Source: Bacillus sp. UNC41MFS5 (lineage in GTDB: Bacteria; Bacillota; Bacilli; Bacillales_B; DSM-18226). Taken from it: a stretch of 64,000 nucleotides of DNA. A program made the position numbers and the translations under genes. The stretch covers positions 806,001 to 870,000 of the forward strand of contig NZ_KK366017.1 of the NCBI RefSeq assembly GCF_000686805.1, written 5' to 3'. Position 1 is the first letter of the stretch. The number at the start of each line of letters is the position of its first letter. Below the pieces are notes generated by a model, which was not told the DNA's origin, did no database searches, and was given only the letters and a program-made list of their open reading frames with translations. This document shows positions 55,270 through 63,479 of the stretch, piece after piece.

Positions 55270-55458
55270 ATGCCACTTATTCAAGTAAATATTATGGAAG
55301 GTAGACCATCTGAAAAAATAAAAGCATTAATTGAAAATATTACTGATACTGTTGTTGAAACATTAGTTGTACCAAAAACTAGCGTTCGAGTATTGGTAAA
55401 TGAAATGCCAAAAACTCATTGGGGAGTTGCCGGTGTACCGGTTTCTGATAGAAAATAA
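55270..55458 (+). CDS. 4-oxalocrotonate tautomerase
   Basis: 62 residues, the standard 4-OT length. After Met removal the catalytic Pro1 is exposed (PLIQVNIMEGR), Arg11 in EGRP and Arg39 in TSVRVLVNEMP, ending HWGVAGVPVSDRK. Converts 2-hydroxymuconate to 2-oxohex-3-enedioate. Strong AAAGGGG site. Last gene of the lower pathway run. Confidence 0.92.
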   Translation: MPLIQVNIMEGRPSEKIKALIENITDTVVETLVVPKTSVRVLVNEMPKTHWGVAGVPVSDRK

Positions 55459-55559
55459 ACGAATAAGCATGAGTCTAGTAACTGTATTCTAGAAAAATGA
55501 CAAACTATTAGTTGTTTTTATAAAGGTAATTTTTCACAACCATAGAAATAAAAAATTAA

Positions 55560-55627
55560 AACTCCCTATATTTTTTGAAAGGGAGTTCAGACTGTCGACA
55601 AATTTGAAAATATTCGGGTTTGTCGAT
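55560..55627 (+). terminator. two successive hairpins after the tautomerase gene
   Basis: AACTCCCT/AGGGAGTT (55560-55587) and TGTCGACAAA/TTTGTCGATA (55593-55627). The first is a likely terminator, though its T run lies in the loop. Confidence 0.5.
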
Positions 55628-56114
55628 AAACCTGAGGTACTGACATTCCCTTAAGGGAGGTTCGCTACACCTCTTCTTGTTATTCACTCATATTGTTATG
55701 ATTAGCCATAGTAGAAATAGATTTAAAGGCATACCCATTCATCTTGTTGAATTGGTATTTTTTATATCTGTCTGATTTAATCGTTACATTAACGAATTTT
55801 TTTATCATGATAATCCATTGTTTTCAGGTCTATTTTCCAGGTGCAAACTCTTATAAACATTGCAGACATCGGTAAAGGTTTCTTTAAAAGATTTTACAAA
55901 TATGAAATAGAACCAAGTGGGAATTGCTTAATTGGTTTCGCACTTAGAGAAAATTTACCCGTAGCTGACAAATGGAAGCGGGACCCCCGCAAGCCGAATG
56001 AATCCGGAAATCCCGGCAGGGTTGATAATAACTTGAGTTCCAATCATGCTAGAGTCCCCAATTGTCAGCAAATTTCCAAAGGAAGCTTTTCATTTTAATG
56101 GAGGAAAATAAAAA
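55628..56114. other. intergenic region
   Basis: An open frame at 55841-56098 reads ...IGFALRENLPVADKWKRDPRK; it has no ribosome site and no family that I recognise, so I leave it as non-coding or a remnant. Confidence 0.3.
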
Positions 56115-56288
56115 ATGACAGTATCTGAACTCATTGAAAAACTAGAGAAATTGGATATTCAAGATGCACAGATAGTGCTTAAAGATTCATCAGATGAATA
56201 TTTAGACATAGGAGAAATTGAAAGTATTTTAGGATTCTATTATGTAATTCATCCAGTTTCAACAAAAAGGAGCCAGGAGGAAAAGTAA
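56115..56288 (+). CDS. small hypothetical protein
   Basis: 57 residues: TVSELIEKLEKLDIQ, then LKDSSDEYLDIGEIE. AATGGAGGAAA 8 nt before ATG 56115 supports it as a real gene. Style resembles small phage-type proteins (KVSELIE.L...). Function unknown. Confidence 0.5.
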   Translation: MTVSELIEKLEKLDIQDAQIVLKDSSDEYLDIGEIESILGFYYVIHPVSTKRSQEEK

Positions 56289-56700
56289 CGGGTTCTCTTT
56301 TCGAAGGGAAGGTAACTTTTTTAGCAGTAAATAACACTGTAATAAACAATATTTTAGCATTAGAAAAAGGCAACTTAATGAAGTGACCCCCTTAAGTTGG
56401 ACTAATAATCCAACTTAAGGGGGTTTTTAATATGGTAAAGTTTTCAAGTGATTTTAGAAAATGGATTGTATCAGAGTTGGTTAGTCGATCTAGAAGGGCT
56501 GCGGTCATTTTTTTATCTCCAAATATAGACGTCCATTCCGTAAATTCTAGATTCGTAGTTATCATAATGTATCATTTTTAAGATATTTTGCTAACAGTGT
56601 TACGAGAAATTCCAAGTTTTGGCGCAATTTGCTTTTGCAATAAACCTTCAACCTCTTTTAAGAATTTTGATATTATGAAATTGAGCTATTTCGATCATCC
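56289..56700. other. IS remnants
   Basis: 56383-56427 is a perfect long hairpin (ACCCCCTTAAGTTGG with its complement) directly before MVKFSSDFR, the start of an IS3-type orfA that ends after a few codons. On the minus strand at ~56580-56640, KQIAPKLGISRNTVSKIS is an HTH of IS21-like style. Neither is complete. Confidence 0.45.
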
Positions 56701-56929
56701 TGTTCTACCTCTCATATGAAGAAAGTATAGTCACTTCCTATCATAAGAGAGGTTAATAGAATTGGAAATCATGTGGCTCATTTTTTATGTGATCAAATCG
56801 TATAAAAGTACCCCAAATCTAGATTATCAAAAACAAATATTAAAGATACTTTTAGTTTATTCCTTTTATAATTTAGAGCTCCCCTTACCTTTTTTTATTA
56901 CGTCATGACCATTTAAATGTCTTTAAAAT

Positions 56930-57336
56930 TTACTCAGGACAAACGAAATCTATTAATTATTCCTCTTAAATCATCTCTTTGCACGCGAATTAACAGCGTA
57001 TTCATTATGTTTATATATAAATAAAATCTTGAATTTAGTCACTAAAAGTAAGAATATTTCGATTAGATTTTCGCAAAAAAAAGATTTAAAATTAAATCAA
57101 TTGAGATAATATTCTGATATTTTTAAATGTCAATATGTTCAGATATTATCTGGAAAAATGCATTAAACGCTGTTTACCTAAGCACACTGAGTTAAGTTTT
57201 GGATGCGATTACATTTAGCTGAGGTATCCGGATCGATGTTAGTTTTTGTGTATTTGATTGTCACGACAAAAAGGAAACAGACCATTTTCTTTACAAACCA
57301 AAAAAGAGATTACAAAGAAAAAAGGTGATATTAGCA
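56930..57336 (+). repeat. catabolic leader repeat, copy C (before the best-preserved operon)
   Basis: Third leader copy, in front of the SDR, Rieske and ring-cleavage genes. Similarity with copy A begins near CTCAGGACAA and runs to the SDR start. Probably carries the operon promoter and regulator site; I could not fix a -35/-10. Confidence 0.75.
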
Positions 57337-58120
57337 TGTCGAGTCGTCGAGTCAATCACAAGCCTATCTTTTGGAAGGGAGAGTAGCCATGTAACAGGTT
57401 CTTCAGAAGAAATTGGGAAAGCGGTTGCAATTGGTATATCACAAGCAGGTGCGACTGTATTGGTTACAGGAACCAAACCGGAATGTACTAAGAAAGTCGC
57501 CGAGGAAGTGGCCCAATTAACAGGGCGGGAAACAGACTACTTTATTGGTGATCTATCAAAAGATGAAAACGTTATCCAGATGGTTGAAAAAGCCATTCAT
57601 AAATGGGACAAAATCGATATTCTTGTCAATAATGCCGGCGGAGGCGTGATTCTCCCGTTCCTTGAACAAACACCGGAAGCCTTTAAAACAACAATCGACC
57701 GCAACCTCTGGACCTTGCTGTGGTCATGTTACAGAGTGTTGCCGCATATGGTGAAACCAAAATTACGGACGGAATATTAACATAGGAGCAGATTCTGTCC
57801 GCAATGGTTTATGGGACCATGCAGCCTGTAATGCTGCAAAGGGTGGGGTCCATGCCATTGTTTCCGGATTAGGAAGAGAATTCGCCCAAAATAATATTAC
57901 CGCGAATGTCATCTCTCCCCCGTCAGTAGAGAGGGAACTGCTGGATGAGATAAGAAAGAGAGATACGGGGTTGGTAGATCGCTATATTAACATCATTCCA
58001 AAAGGAAGAGGGGCCAATCCGGAAGAAGTGGCGGATGCCGTGGTTTTCCTTGCTTCCGATAAGGCGACTTTTATTACGGGCCAAGTGATTAGTGTAAATG
58101 GCGGAAGCACGATGCAATAA
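57337..58120 (+). pseudogene. cis-dihydrodiol dehydrogenase (SDR), inactivated
   Basis: Compared with copy A, the start carries an 8-bp duplication (CGTCGAGT) and a one-base loss that shift the frame; the cofactor loop TGSSQGIG is TGSSEEIG; another shift lies at ~57762 (VKP then RTEY stop, true path GRNINIGADS); and the catalytic Tyr of HAAYNAAK is Cys (HAACNAAK). The rest (ANPEEVADAVVFLASDKATF, GQVISVNGGS) is fine to TAA 58118. It would have rearomatised the Rieske product. Confidence 0.8.
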
Positions 58121-58208
58121 AAATGATTTTAAGGTTTTCTAAAACATCTTTCAGAACTGACATAGATGATGAGCAGGTTTACTAAAAAACTTATTAGGGG
58201 GAGAGCCA

Positions 58209-59492
58209 ATGAGCAATTATCTTAAGGAAGATCAACAGAAGTGTTTATTCAAAGTAAATCGTGAAGTTTTTATTGATCCGGAAATTTTAGAAGTCGAACG
58301 CAATGAGATTTTTGATAAATGCTGGTTATATATCGGGCATGAATCAGAAGTACCGAATAAAGGCGATTTTCATAGAAGAAAAGTTGGTGGACGAAACCTT
58401 TTATTTACCCGCGGCAATGATGGGGTGATAAGGGCATTATATAACTCCTGCCCACACCGGGGGGCGCTCGTATGCCGTGAAGGAAAAGGAAACTCAAAAG
58501 TATTCCGCTGCTTCTATCATGCGTGGAGCTTTAATACGCAAGGGGAATTAGTCGGATTACCTGATAAATTTGGTTTCTTGGAAGACCATAACTGCGATGG
58601 CTCCAAAAATATGCTGGCTGTCAAACGACTTGAAAGTTACCGCGGTTTCGTATTCGTTAACTTTGATGTCACCGCCATATCATTAGAGGAATACCTGGCA
58701 GGTGCCAAAGAGTATCTCGACTTGGTGGCAGATCAAACAGAAGTTGGAATGGAAGTTTTGCAGGATCCCCAAGAATATAGCGTACGAGCGAACTGGAAAT
58801 TACTTTGTGAAAATAGTTTTGATTTATACCACGGGGTACCAACCCATAAAACTTATTTTGATATTGTTTCGACCCGCGGCGGAATAATGGAAAAAGACAG
58901 TCTTGCAGGGGAAGCACGCGCTCTGGGGAATGGACATGCCGTAATGGAATATTATGCCCCGTGGCCAAGACCAATTGGAAAATGGATTGAAGGTTACGGT
59001 GAAGAGGCGAAAGAAATTATCGACAAAATCAATGCCCGCTTAGTAGAAAAATTTGGCGAAGAAAGAGCCCACCGCATTTCGAAAAAGAACCGTAATATTT
59101 TAATTTTCCCTAACCTGGTCATCAATGATATCATGGCGATTGCAATCAGAACCTTTTATCCGATTGAACCGGGTTATATGCAAGTAACCGCCTATGCTTT
59201 ATCTCCTATAAATGAAACAGACGGTTTCAGAGAGGTACGGAATGACAGCTACTTAGAGTTTTTAGGGCCAGGCGGTTTTGCGACTCCTGATGATAATGAA
59301 GCACTTGAACTATGCCAGGAAGGCTTTTTAAATACTAAAGAAGTCGGATGGAATGATATTTCCAAAGGAATGAACAGGGAAATTCCCCAAGCGACTGATG
59401 AAGAACAAATGCGTGCTTTTTGGCGTGAATGGGATAAACGGATGACAGCAGCGGAAAGCAAAAAAGAAGATGCTGGGAAGGTGGAAGTATGA
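58209..59492 (+). CDS. Rieske ring-hydroxylating dioxygenase, alpha subunit
   Basis: 427 residues. Rieske centre C81-P-H83 and C101-x2-H104 (CPHRG, CFYHAW); mononuclear iron ligands around ENSFDLYHGVPTH with His208 and His213 and bridging Asp205. Adds O2 to an aromatic ring giving a cis-dihydrodiol. With the beta subunit overlapping by ATGA it forms an alpha3beta3-type oxygenase; no ferredoxin or reductase gene is in the window, so electrons come from elsewhere. GGGGGAGAG before ATG 58209. Substrate class inferred from context: a benzoate-type acid. Confidence 0.9.
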   Translation: MSNYLKEDQQKCLFKVNREVFIDPEILEVERNEIFDKCWLYIGHESEVPNKGDFHRRKVGGRNLLFTRGNDGVIRALYNSCPHRGALVCREGKGNSKVFRCFYHAWSFNTQGELVGLPDKFGFLEDHNCDGSKNMLAVKRLESYRGFVFVNFDVTAISLEEYLAGAKEYLDLVADQTEVGMEVLQDPQEYSVRANWKLLCENSFDLYHGVPTHKTYFDIVSTRGGIMEKDSLAGEARALGNGHAVMEYYAPWPRPIGKWIEGYGEEAKEIIDKINARLVEKFGEERAHRISKKNRNILIFPNLVINDIMAIAIRTFYPIEPGYMQVTAYALSPINETDGFREVRNDSYLEFLGPGGFATPDDNEALELCQEGFLNTKEVGWNDISKGMNREIPQATDEEQMRAFWREWDKRMTAAESKKEDAGKVEV

Positions 59493-59968
59493 ACATAACA
59501 CGTCAGGGAATTGAAGATTTTTTATTTCATGAGGCGGAGCTTCTTGATGAGTTTAAATTAAAGGAGTGGGCTGCATTATTCGCAAGCAATGGAACGTATG
59601 TGATTCCGCCCATCGGAAATCCTGATGCGGATTTTAAAAAATCGCTTTTCTTTGTTCATGATGATCGTGCCCGTTTAGAACAGCGGGCGTTACGATTACT
59701 GAAAAGAGAAGCCCATGTAGAATACCCGCACTCCACTACTCTTCACAATGTGACGAATGTAAGAATCGTTAATAATGAAGAGGATGCCGTAAAAGTCAGA
59801 TGCAATTTCTCTACTTACCGTACGAAACGTGAAGTACTGGACAATTATGTCGGGGTCAACGAATACATCTTAGTAAAAGAAAATGGTGAATTAAAGATTC
59901 AATCCAAGAAAGTCATTCTCAAATTGGACAGTCTCCGCCCACACGGAAAAGTAAGTATCATTTTATAA
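59489..59968 (+). CDS. Rieske dioxygenase, beta subunit
   Basis: 159 residues, NTF2-like small subunit: ITRQGIEDFLFHEAELLDEF, LKEWAALFASNGTYVIPP, RVRCNFSTYR-type strand, ending KLDSLRPHGKVSIIL. Structural partner of alpha. Start overlaps the alpha stop by four bases. Two further decayed copies of this gene lie at 48.4 and 51.4 kb. Confidence 0.9.
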   Translation: MNITRQGIEDFLFHEAELLDEFKLKEWAALFASNGTYVIPPIGNPDADFKKSLFFVHDDRARLEQRALRLLKREAHVEYPHSTTLHNVTNVRIVNNEEDAVKVRCNFSTYRTKREVLDNYVGVNEYILVKENGELKIQSKKVILKLDSLRPHGKVSIIL

Positions 59969-60028
59969 TATGAAGTCAGATTTTGATTGAGGTTCATACG
60001 AATTAACACATTAACGCGGTTAAGCTAT

Positions 60029-60043
60029 GAGGGTCAGACCCTC
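60029..60043. promoter_or_regulatory. small hairpin in the beta-extradiol gap
   Basis: GAGGGTCAGACCCTC, perfect 6-bp stem with 3-nt loop, 25 bp before the extradiol dioxygenase start. May be an mRNA stability or processing element. Confidence 0.35.
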
Positions 60044-60067
60044 TACTATAATATAGGAGGTTTTTGA

Positions 60068-60982
60068 ATGATTCGTTATAAAAAGTTGGGATATGTTGTG
60101 TTAAGCGTGACTGATCTTAATAAATCGGTAGATTTTTATGAAAATATTGTTGGTATGGAATTTGTTGAACGGGTTCTTGATGCGGCATACCTTCGATGCA
60201 GCGGGGACCATCACAATTTAATCCTTGAACAAGGAGAAGAACCTGGGTTAAAAAGAGTAGCATTTGAGCTTGAAAAGGCAGACCAATTTCAAGCAGTGTT
60301 TGACCATTTAACGAAACAAGGTGTAAATCCTGTCGAATTAAGCGTAGAGGAGTGCCAAAATTTGGCCCAAGGTAGAACATTGCGTTTTAAAGATCCATAT
60401 TTAGGGGTAACGTATGAATTCTATGTGCAAATTATGCAAATGGGTACACCATTTGTTCCTAAGAAGGCCAGAATTACGAGACTTCTTCATGTCGTTTATG
60501 AAACTAATAAATTTGACGAATTATTTGATTTCTTTACGAATGTTTTGAACTTCAACATTTCAGATATCCAAGGAAGGGAAACGGGATGGGCCTGGTTAAG
60601 GGCAGCTGGAACTCCATTTCACCATAATTTTGCCCTGACAAAAGGAAAAGAAAATAAATTGAATCACCTTGCTTATCAAGCTCAACGTGTAGATGATGTG
60701 GGGATTCAAGTTAATAGATTAAAGGATAACAATGTTCCGATTCTATTTGGGCCAGGAAAACATCACCCATCGGGCAGCATTTTCCTATATTTTGCGGATC
60801 CTGACGGCTTGACGATTGAGTATAGTCAAGGAATGGAAGAATTTCCGGAGGAAAATCCAAGAGAGCCTCGCCGTCTAGAACCAACCATGCATACCCTTGA
60901 TGAATGGGGAGGAAGACCTAAACCAGGATGGGGAAAAGTTGGTAAATTGATAAAGGAAGACCTGGAAAAAGTTAATCAATAA
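60068..60982 (+). CDS. extradiol ring-cleavage dioxygenase (VOC, type I)
   Basis: 304 residues, two vicinal-oxygen-chelate modules. Iron ligands of the C-terminal module are likely His in RLLHVVYE (~141), His in LNHLAYQAQ (~200) and Glu in LTIEYSQG (~256); His in PFHHNFAL is the active-site base region. Like dihydroxybiphenyl and dihydroxy-p-cumate dioxygenases. Between a Rieske oxygenase and a decarboxylase of the ACMSD family it probably cleaves a carboxylated catechol such as 2,3-dihydroxybenzoate. TAGGAGG before ATG 60068. Confidence 0.87.
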   Translation: MIRYKKLGYVVLSVTDLNKSVDFYENIVGMEFVERVLDAAYLRCSGDHHNLILEQGEEPGLKRVAFELEKADQFQAVFDHLTKQGVNPVELSVEECQNLAQGRTLRFKDPYLGVTYEFYVQIMQMGTPFVPKKARITRLLHVVYETNKFDELFDFFTNVLNFNISDIQGRETGWAWLRAAGTPFHHNFALTKGKENKLNHLAYQAQRVDDVGIQVNRLKDNNVPILFGPGKHHPSGSIFLYFADPDGLTIEYSQGMEEFPEENPREPRRLEPTMHTLDEWGGRPKPGWGKVGKLIKEDLEKVNQ

Positions 60983-61016
60983 TCAATCAACAATTATCCT
61001 TTAAGGAGGCAGAATC

Positions 61017-62051
61017 GTGTCAAAAGGTGAGAATTTCCGTGTTGACTTTCACACCCATATTATTCCTGAGAATTTTCCTGATTTTGCGGAAAAATATGCG
61101 GATGAACGTTTTCCGATTTTAAAGCATACGTGCAGCTGTGGAGCTGAAATTTACAAGGATGGAAAGTCCTTCCGAAAAGTCGACGAGAATGCCTGGAATC
61201 CTGAAAAGCGCCTCGCTGAAATGGATGCAGAAGGTGTCAATGTCCAAGTTTTATCTCCGATTCCGGTTACGTTTACATATTGGGCAGATGTAGAAAAGTG
61301 TTTAGAGCTGTCGAAAGCACAAAATGATTTTATAGCTTCGGTAGTAGCCCAATATCCTGATCGTTTTGTCGGCCTTGGAACGGTACCATTGCAGAATTCG
61401 GATTTTGCGATTGCAGAAATGGAAAGAGCAGTTAACGAGCTGGGGCTGATCGGGATTGAAATTGGCAGCAACGCAAATGGAAAAACCCTCGATGATCCAG
61501 AGATTCAAAGATTTCTGGAGGCAGCGGCAAAAATGGATGTACCCATTTTAGTTCATCCATGGGCCACGGTCGGAGTAGAGAGAATGCCAAACCATAACTT
61601 TATGTATTCGATCGGAATGCCGTCCGAAACAGCTCTTGCGGCAGGAAGCCTAATCTTCAGCGGTATTCTTGATAAATTTCCAAAATTAAAAATCTGCTTT
61701 GCCCATGGCGGAGGGTCCCTGCCGTATTTATTACCGCGAATCGACCAAGCCTGGGAAGTATGGCCGCATATTCGCACAACGGAACGGCCGCCAAGCTATT
61801 ATGCGAAGAAACTCTATTACGATACGCTCGTTTACGATCCGTGCAATCTCCAATTTATGCTTGGAAAATTTGGTGCTGATCATATTATCATGGGTACAGA
61901 TTATCCATTCATGTTGCGGGAAGCACCGCCGGGGAAAATAGTTGAAATGTTGGAAAATGTTTCGGATGTGGAAAAGAAACAAATGCTTGGAGAAAATGCG
62001 ATTAAGTTTCTGGGATTAAATAAAGAGAGTTTTATTAAAGAATCGGAATAG
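61017..62051 (+). CDS. amidohydrolase-family decarboxylase (ACMSD-like)
   Basis: 344 residues, close in motif content to 2-amino-3-carboxymuconate 6-semialdehyde decarboxylase: metal ligands DFHTHIIP (His12, His14), LVHPWATVG (~180), CFAHGGGSLPYLLPRI (~229), GTDYPF (~294). In this operon it most likely removes the carboxyl group from the ring-cleavage product, giving 2-hydroxymuconate semialdehyde for the dehydrogenase at 52 kb. GTG start with AAGGAGG upstream. A decayed second copy is at 62.74 kb. Confidence 0.88.
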   Translation: MSKGENFRVDFHTHIIPENFPDFAEKYADERFPILKHTCSCGAEIYKDGKSFRKVDENAWNPEKRLAEMDAEGVNVQVLSPIPVTFTYWADVEKCLELSKAQNDFIASVVAQYPDRFVGLGTVPLQNSDFAIAEMERAVNELGLIGIEIGSNANGKTLDDPEIQRFLEAAAKMDVPILVHPWATVGVERMPNHNFMYSIGMPSETALAAGSLIFSGILDKFPKLKICFAHGGGSLPYLLPRIDQAWEVWPHIRTTERPPSYYAKKLYYDTLVYDPCNLQFMLGKFGADHIIMGTDYPFMLREAPPGKIVEMLENVSDVEKKQMLGENAIKFLGLNKESFIKESE

Positions 62052-62058
62052 GCCAAAT

Positions 62059-62095
62059 AAAAGAACATTCCATTTTGATAGGAATGTTCTTTTAT
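62059..62095 (+). terminator. rho-independent terminator of the aromatic operon
   Basis: AAAGAACATTCC/GGAATGTTCTTT stem followed by TATCTT. Confidence 0.8.
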
Positions 62096-62220
62096 CTTGA
62101 CCTATAGGTTCTATAGATCAGGAAATATCTGTTATTTGTTCTGTTCTTACTTGAAACAATATGTATGAAGGTATTCGTAAGATAATAATTTAGTTAAATT
62201 AAATGATGAGGAGATGAGTA

Positions 62221-62502
62221 ATAATAAATATTAATATTAAATATAAAAATATCATTTTTGTATTTTTAATGGCTTTTAGTATGTCCTTTTTTATTTCATT
62301 AATATTAATCTTAATAAATAGGGGTTATGATGGAACATTTTTACATGCATGGTTAAAAACTTGGTCACAGGCTTTTATTTGCGCTTTTTTTGGAGCTTAC
62401 TTTTTTCCGAAAGTAATACAAAAAATAATGAAAAAGATTAATTTTGTAGAAAAACCATTAATAATTGAGAATGATATTTTAGTGAGAGAACAAAACGATT
62501 AA
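62221..62502 (+). CDS. DUF2798 family membrane protein
   Basis: About 93 residues, two membrane helices (FVFLMAFSMSFFISLILILI and WSQAFICAFFGAYFFP). The family start (KINPKYKNIVFVFLMA type) is matched here by INIKYKNIIFVFLMA, which has no ATG; an ATA at 62221, behind GAGGAGATGA, is the likely start, otherwise ATG 62269 would cut the first helix. Function unknown. Confidence 0.65.
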   Translation: MININIKYKNIIFVFLMAFSMSFFISLILILINRGYDGTFLHAWLKTWSQAFICAFFGAYFFPKVIQKIMKKINFVEKPLIIENDILVREQND

Positions 62503-62659
62503 TAATAAAATTTAAAGCAAAGTACAGAGTTCAAAGTCATTATGGAAAAAGCATAACAAAGAAGATTGAAAACGAACTAACTCAAACAAATAATTTAAAT
62601 GTTAAGACCGTCGAGATATATCTGACGGTTTTTTGATTTTTTATAAGTTTGTGTAACAT

Positions 62660-62735
62660 TTAATAACCTTATGAATATAACTAAAATCTTGAATTGAGGC
62701 GCAAAAACAAAGATTATTTCGATTAGAAATCCACT
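62660..62735 (+). repeat. catabolic leader repeat, partial copy D
   Basis: Shares AAAATCTTGAATT, GCGC, AAAGATTATTTCGATTAGAA with copies A-C, then joins directly to an amidohydrolase remnant. Confidence 0.6.
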
Positions 62736-62736
62736 G

Positions 62737-63405
62737 AAACGGTACTATTGCAGGATGCCGATTTGGCAATTGCAGAAATGGAAAGAGTTATAAAAGAGCT
62801 TGGGCTGATTGGTATTGAAATCAGTAGCAATGCAAACGGCAAAAGTCTTGATGATCCGGAGATTCCAAAGATTTTTAGAAGCATCGGCAAAAATGGATGT
62901 TCCGATTTTAGTCCATCCTTGGGCGACAGTTGGCGAAGAGAGAATGCCTGAAGATAATATGTATTCAATCGGGATGCCTTCCGAGACAGCGCTTGCTTCA
63001 GGAAGTTTAATCTTCAGCGGCATTTTTAATAAGTATCCAGATATAAAAATCTGTTTTGCCCATGGTGGAGGAACCCTACCCTATTTATTACCAAGGATCG
63101 AACAAGCTTGGGAAGTATGGCCGCATATCCGTACAACGGACCAGCCGCCAAGCAATTATGCGAAGAAAATTTATTACGATATACTAGTCTATGACTAGCA
63201 CAACCTCAATTTATGATTGAAAAATTGGGGGCTGATCCCATCATCATGGGTACTGACTAGACATTTCTGCTGCGAAAAGCACCACCAGGAAATGTAGTCG
63301 AAATGTTAGAAAACGTGTTGGATGAGGAAAAGAAAAAATGCATGGAGAAAATGCTATAGAGTTTCTGGGGTTAAATAAAGCCACAGTGTTATTAAAGAAA
63401 CAGTA
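62737..63405 (+). pseudogene. second ACMSD-like decarboxylase copy, decayed
   Basis: DADLAIAEMERVIKELGLIG, frameshift at ~62868, then RFLEASAKMDVPILVHPWAT, CFAHGGGTLPYLLPRIEQAW, stop at ILVYD (63196) and further shifts to the end (EKMHGENAIEFLGLNK). The N-terminal third, with the HxH motif, is missing where leader copy D begins. Confidence 0.8.
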
Positions 63406-63417
63406 TAGATTTATAAC

Positions 63418-63456
63418 AAAGGACATTTCTGTTTAAATGGAATGTCCTTTGTTCTT
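63418..63456. terminator. bidirectional terminator
   Basis: AAAGGACATT/AATGTCCTTT stem followed by GTTCTT, between the decarboxylase remnant and the convergent LysR gene. Confidence 0.7.
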
Positions 63457-63479
63457 ACTAATCCATAGCTTATACCTAT

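Noticed and set aside
55841..56098. Open frame of 85 codons
   Set aside because: No ribosome site, odd composition and no recognisable family; left as intergenic.
57325..57780. Treating the 151-codon frame as an intact SDR gene
   Set aside because: Its first 30 residues come from a shifted frame, and the catalytic half continues in another frame downstream.
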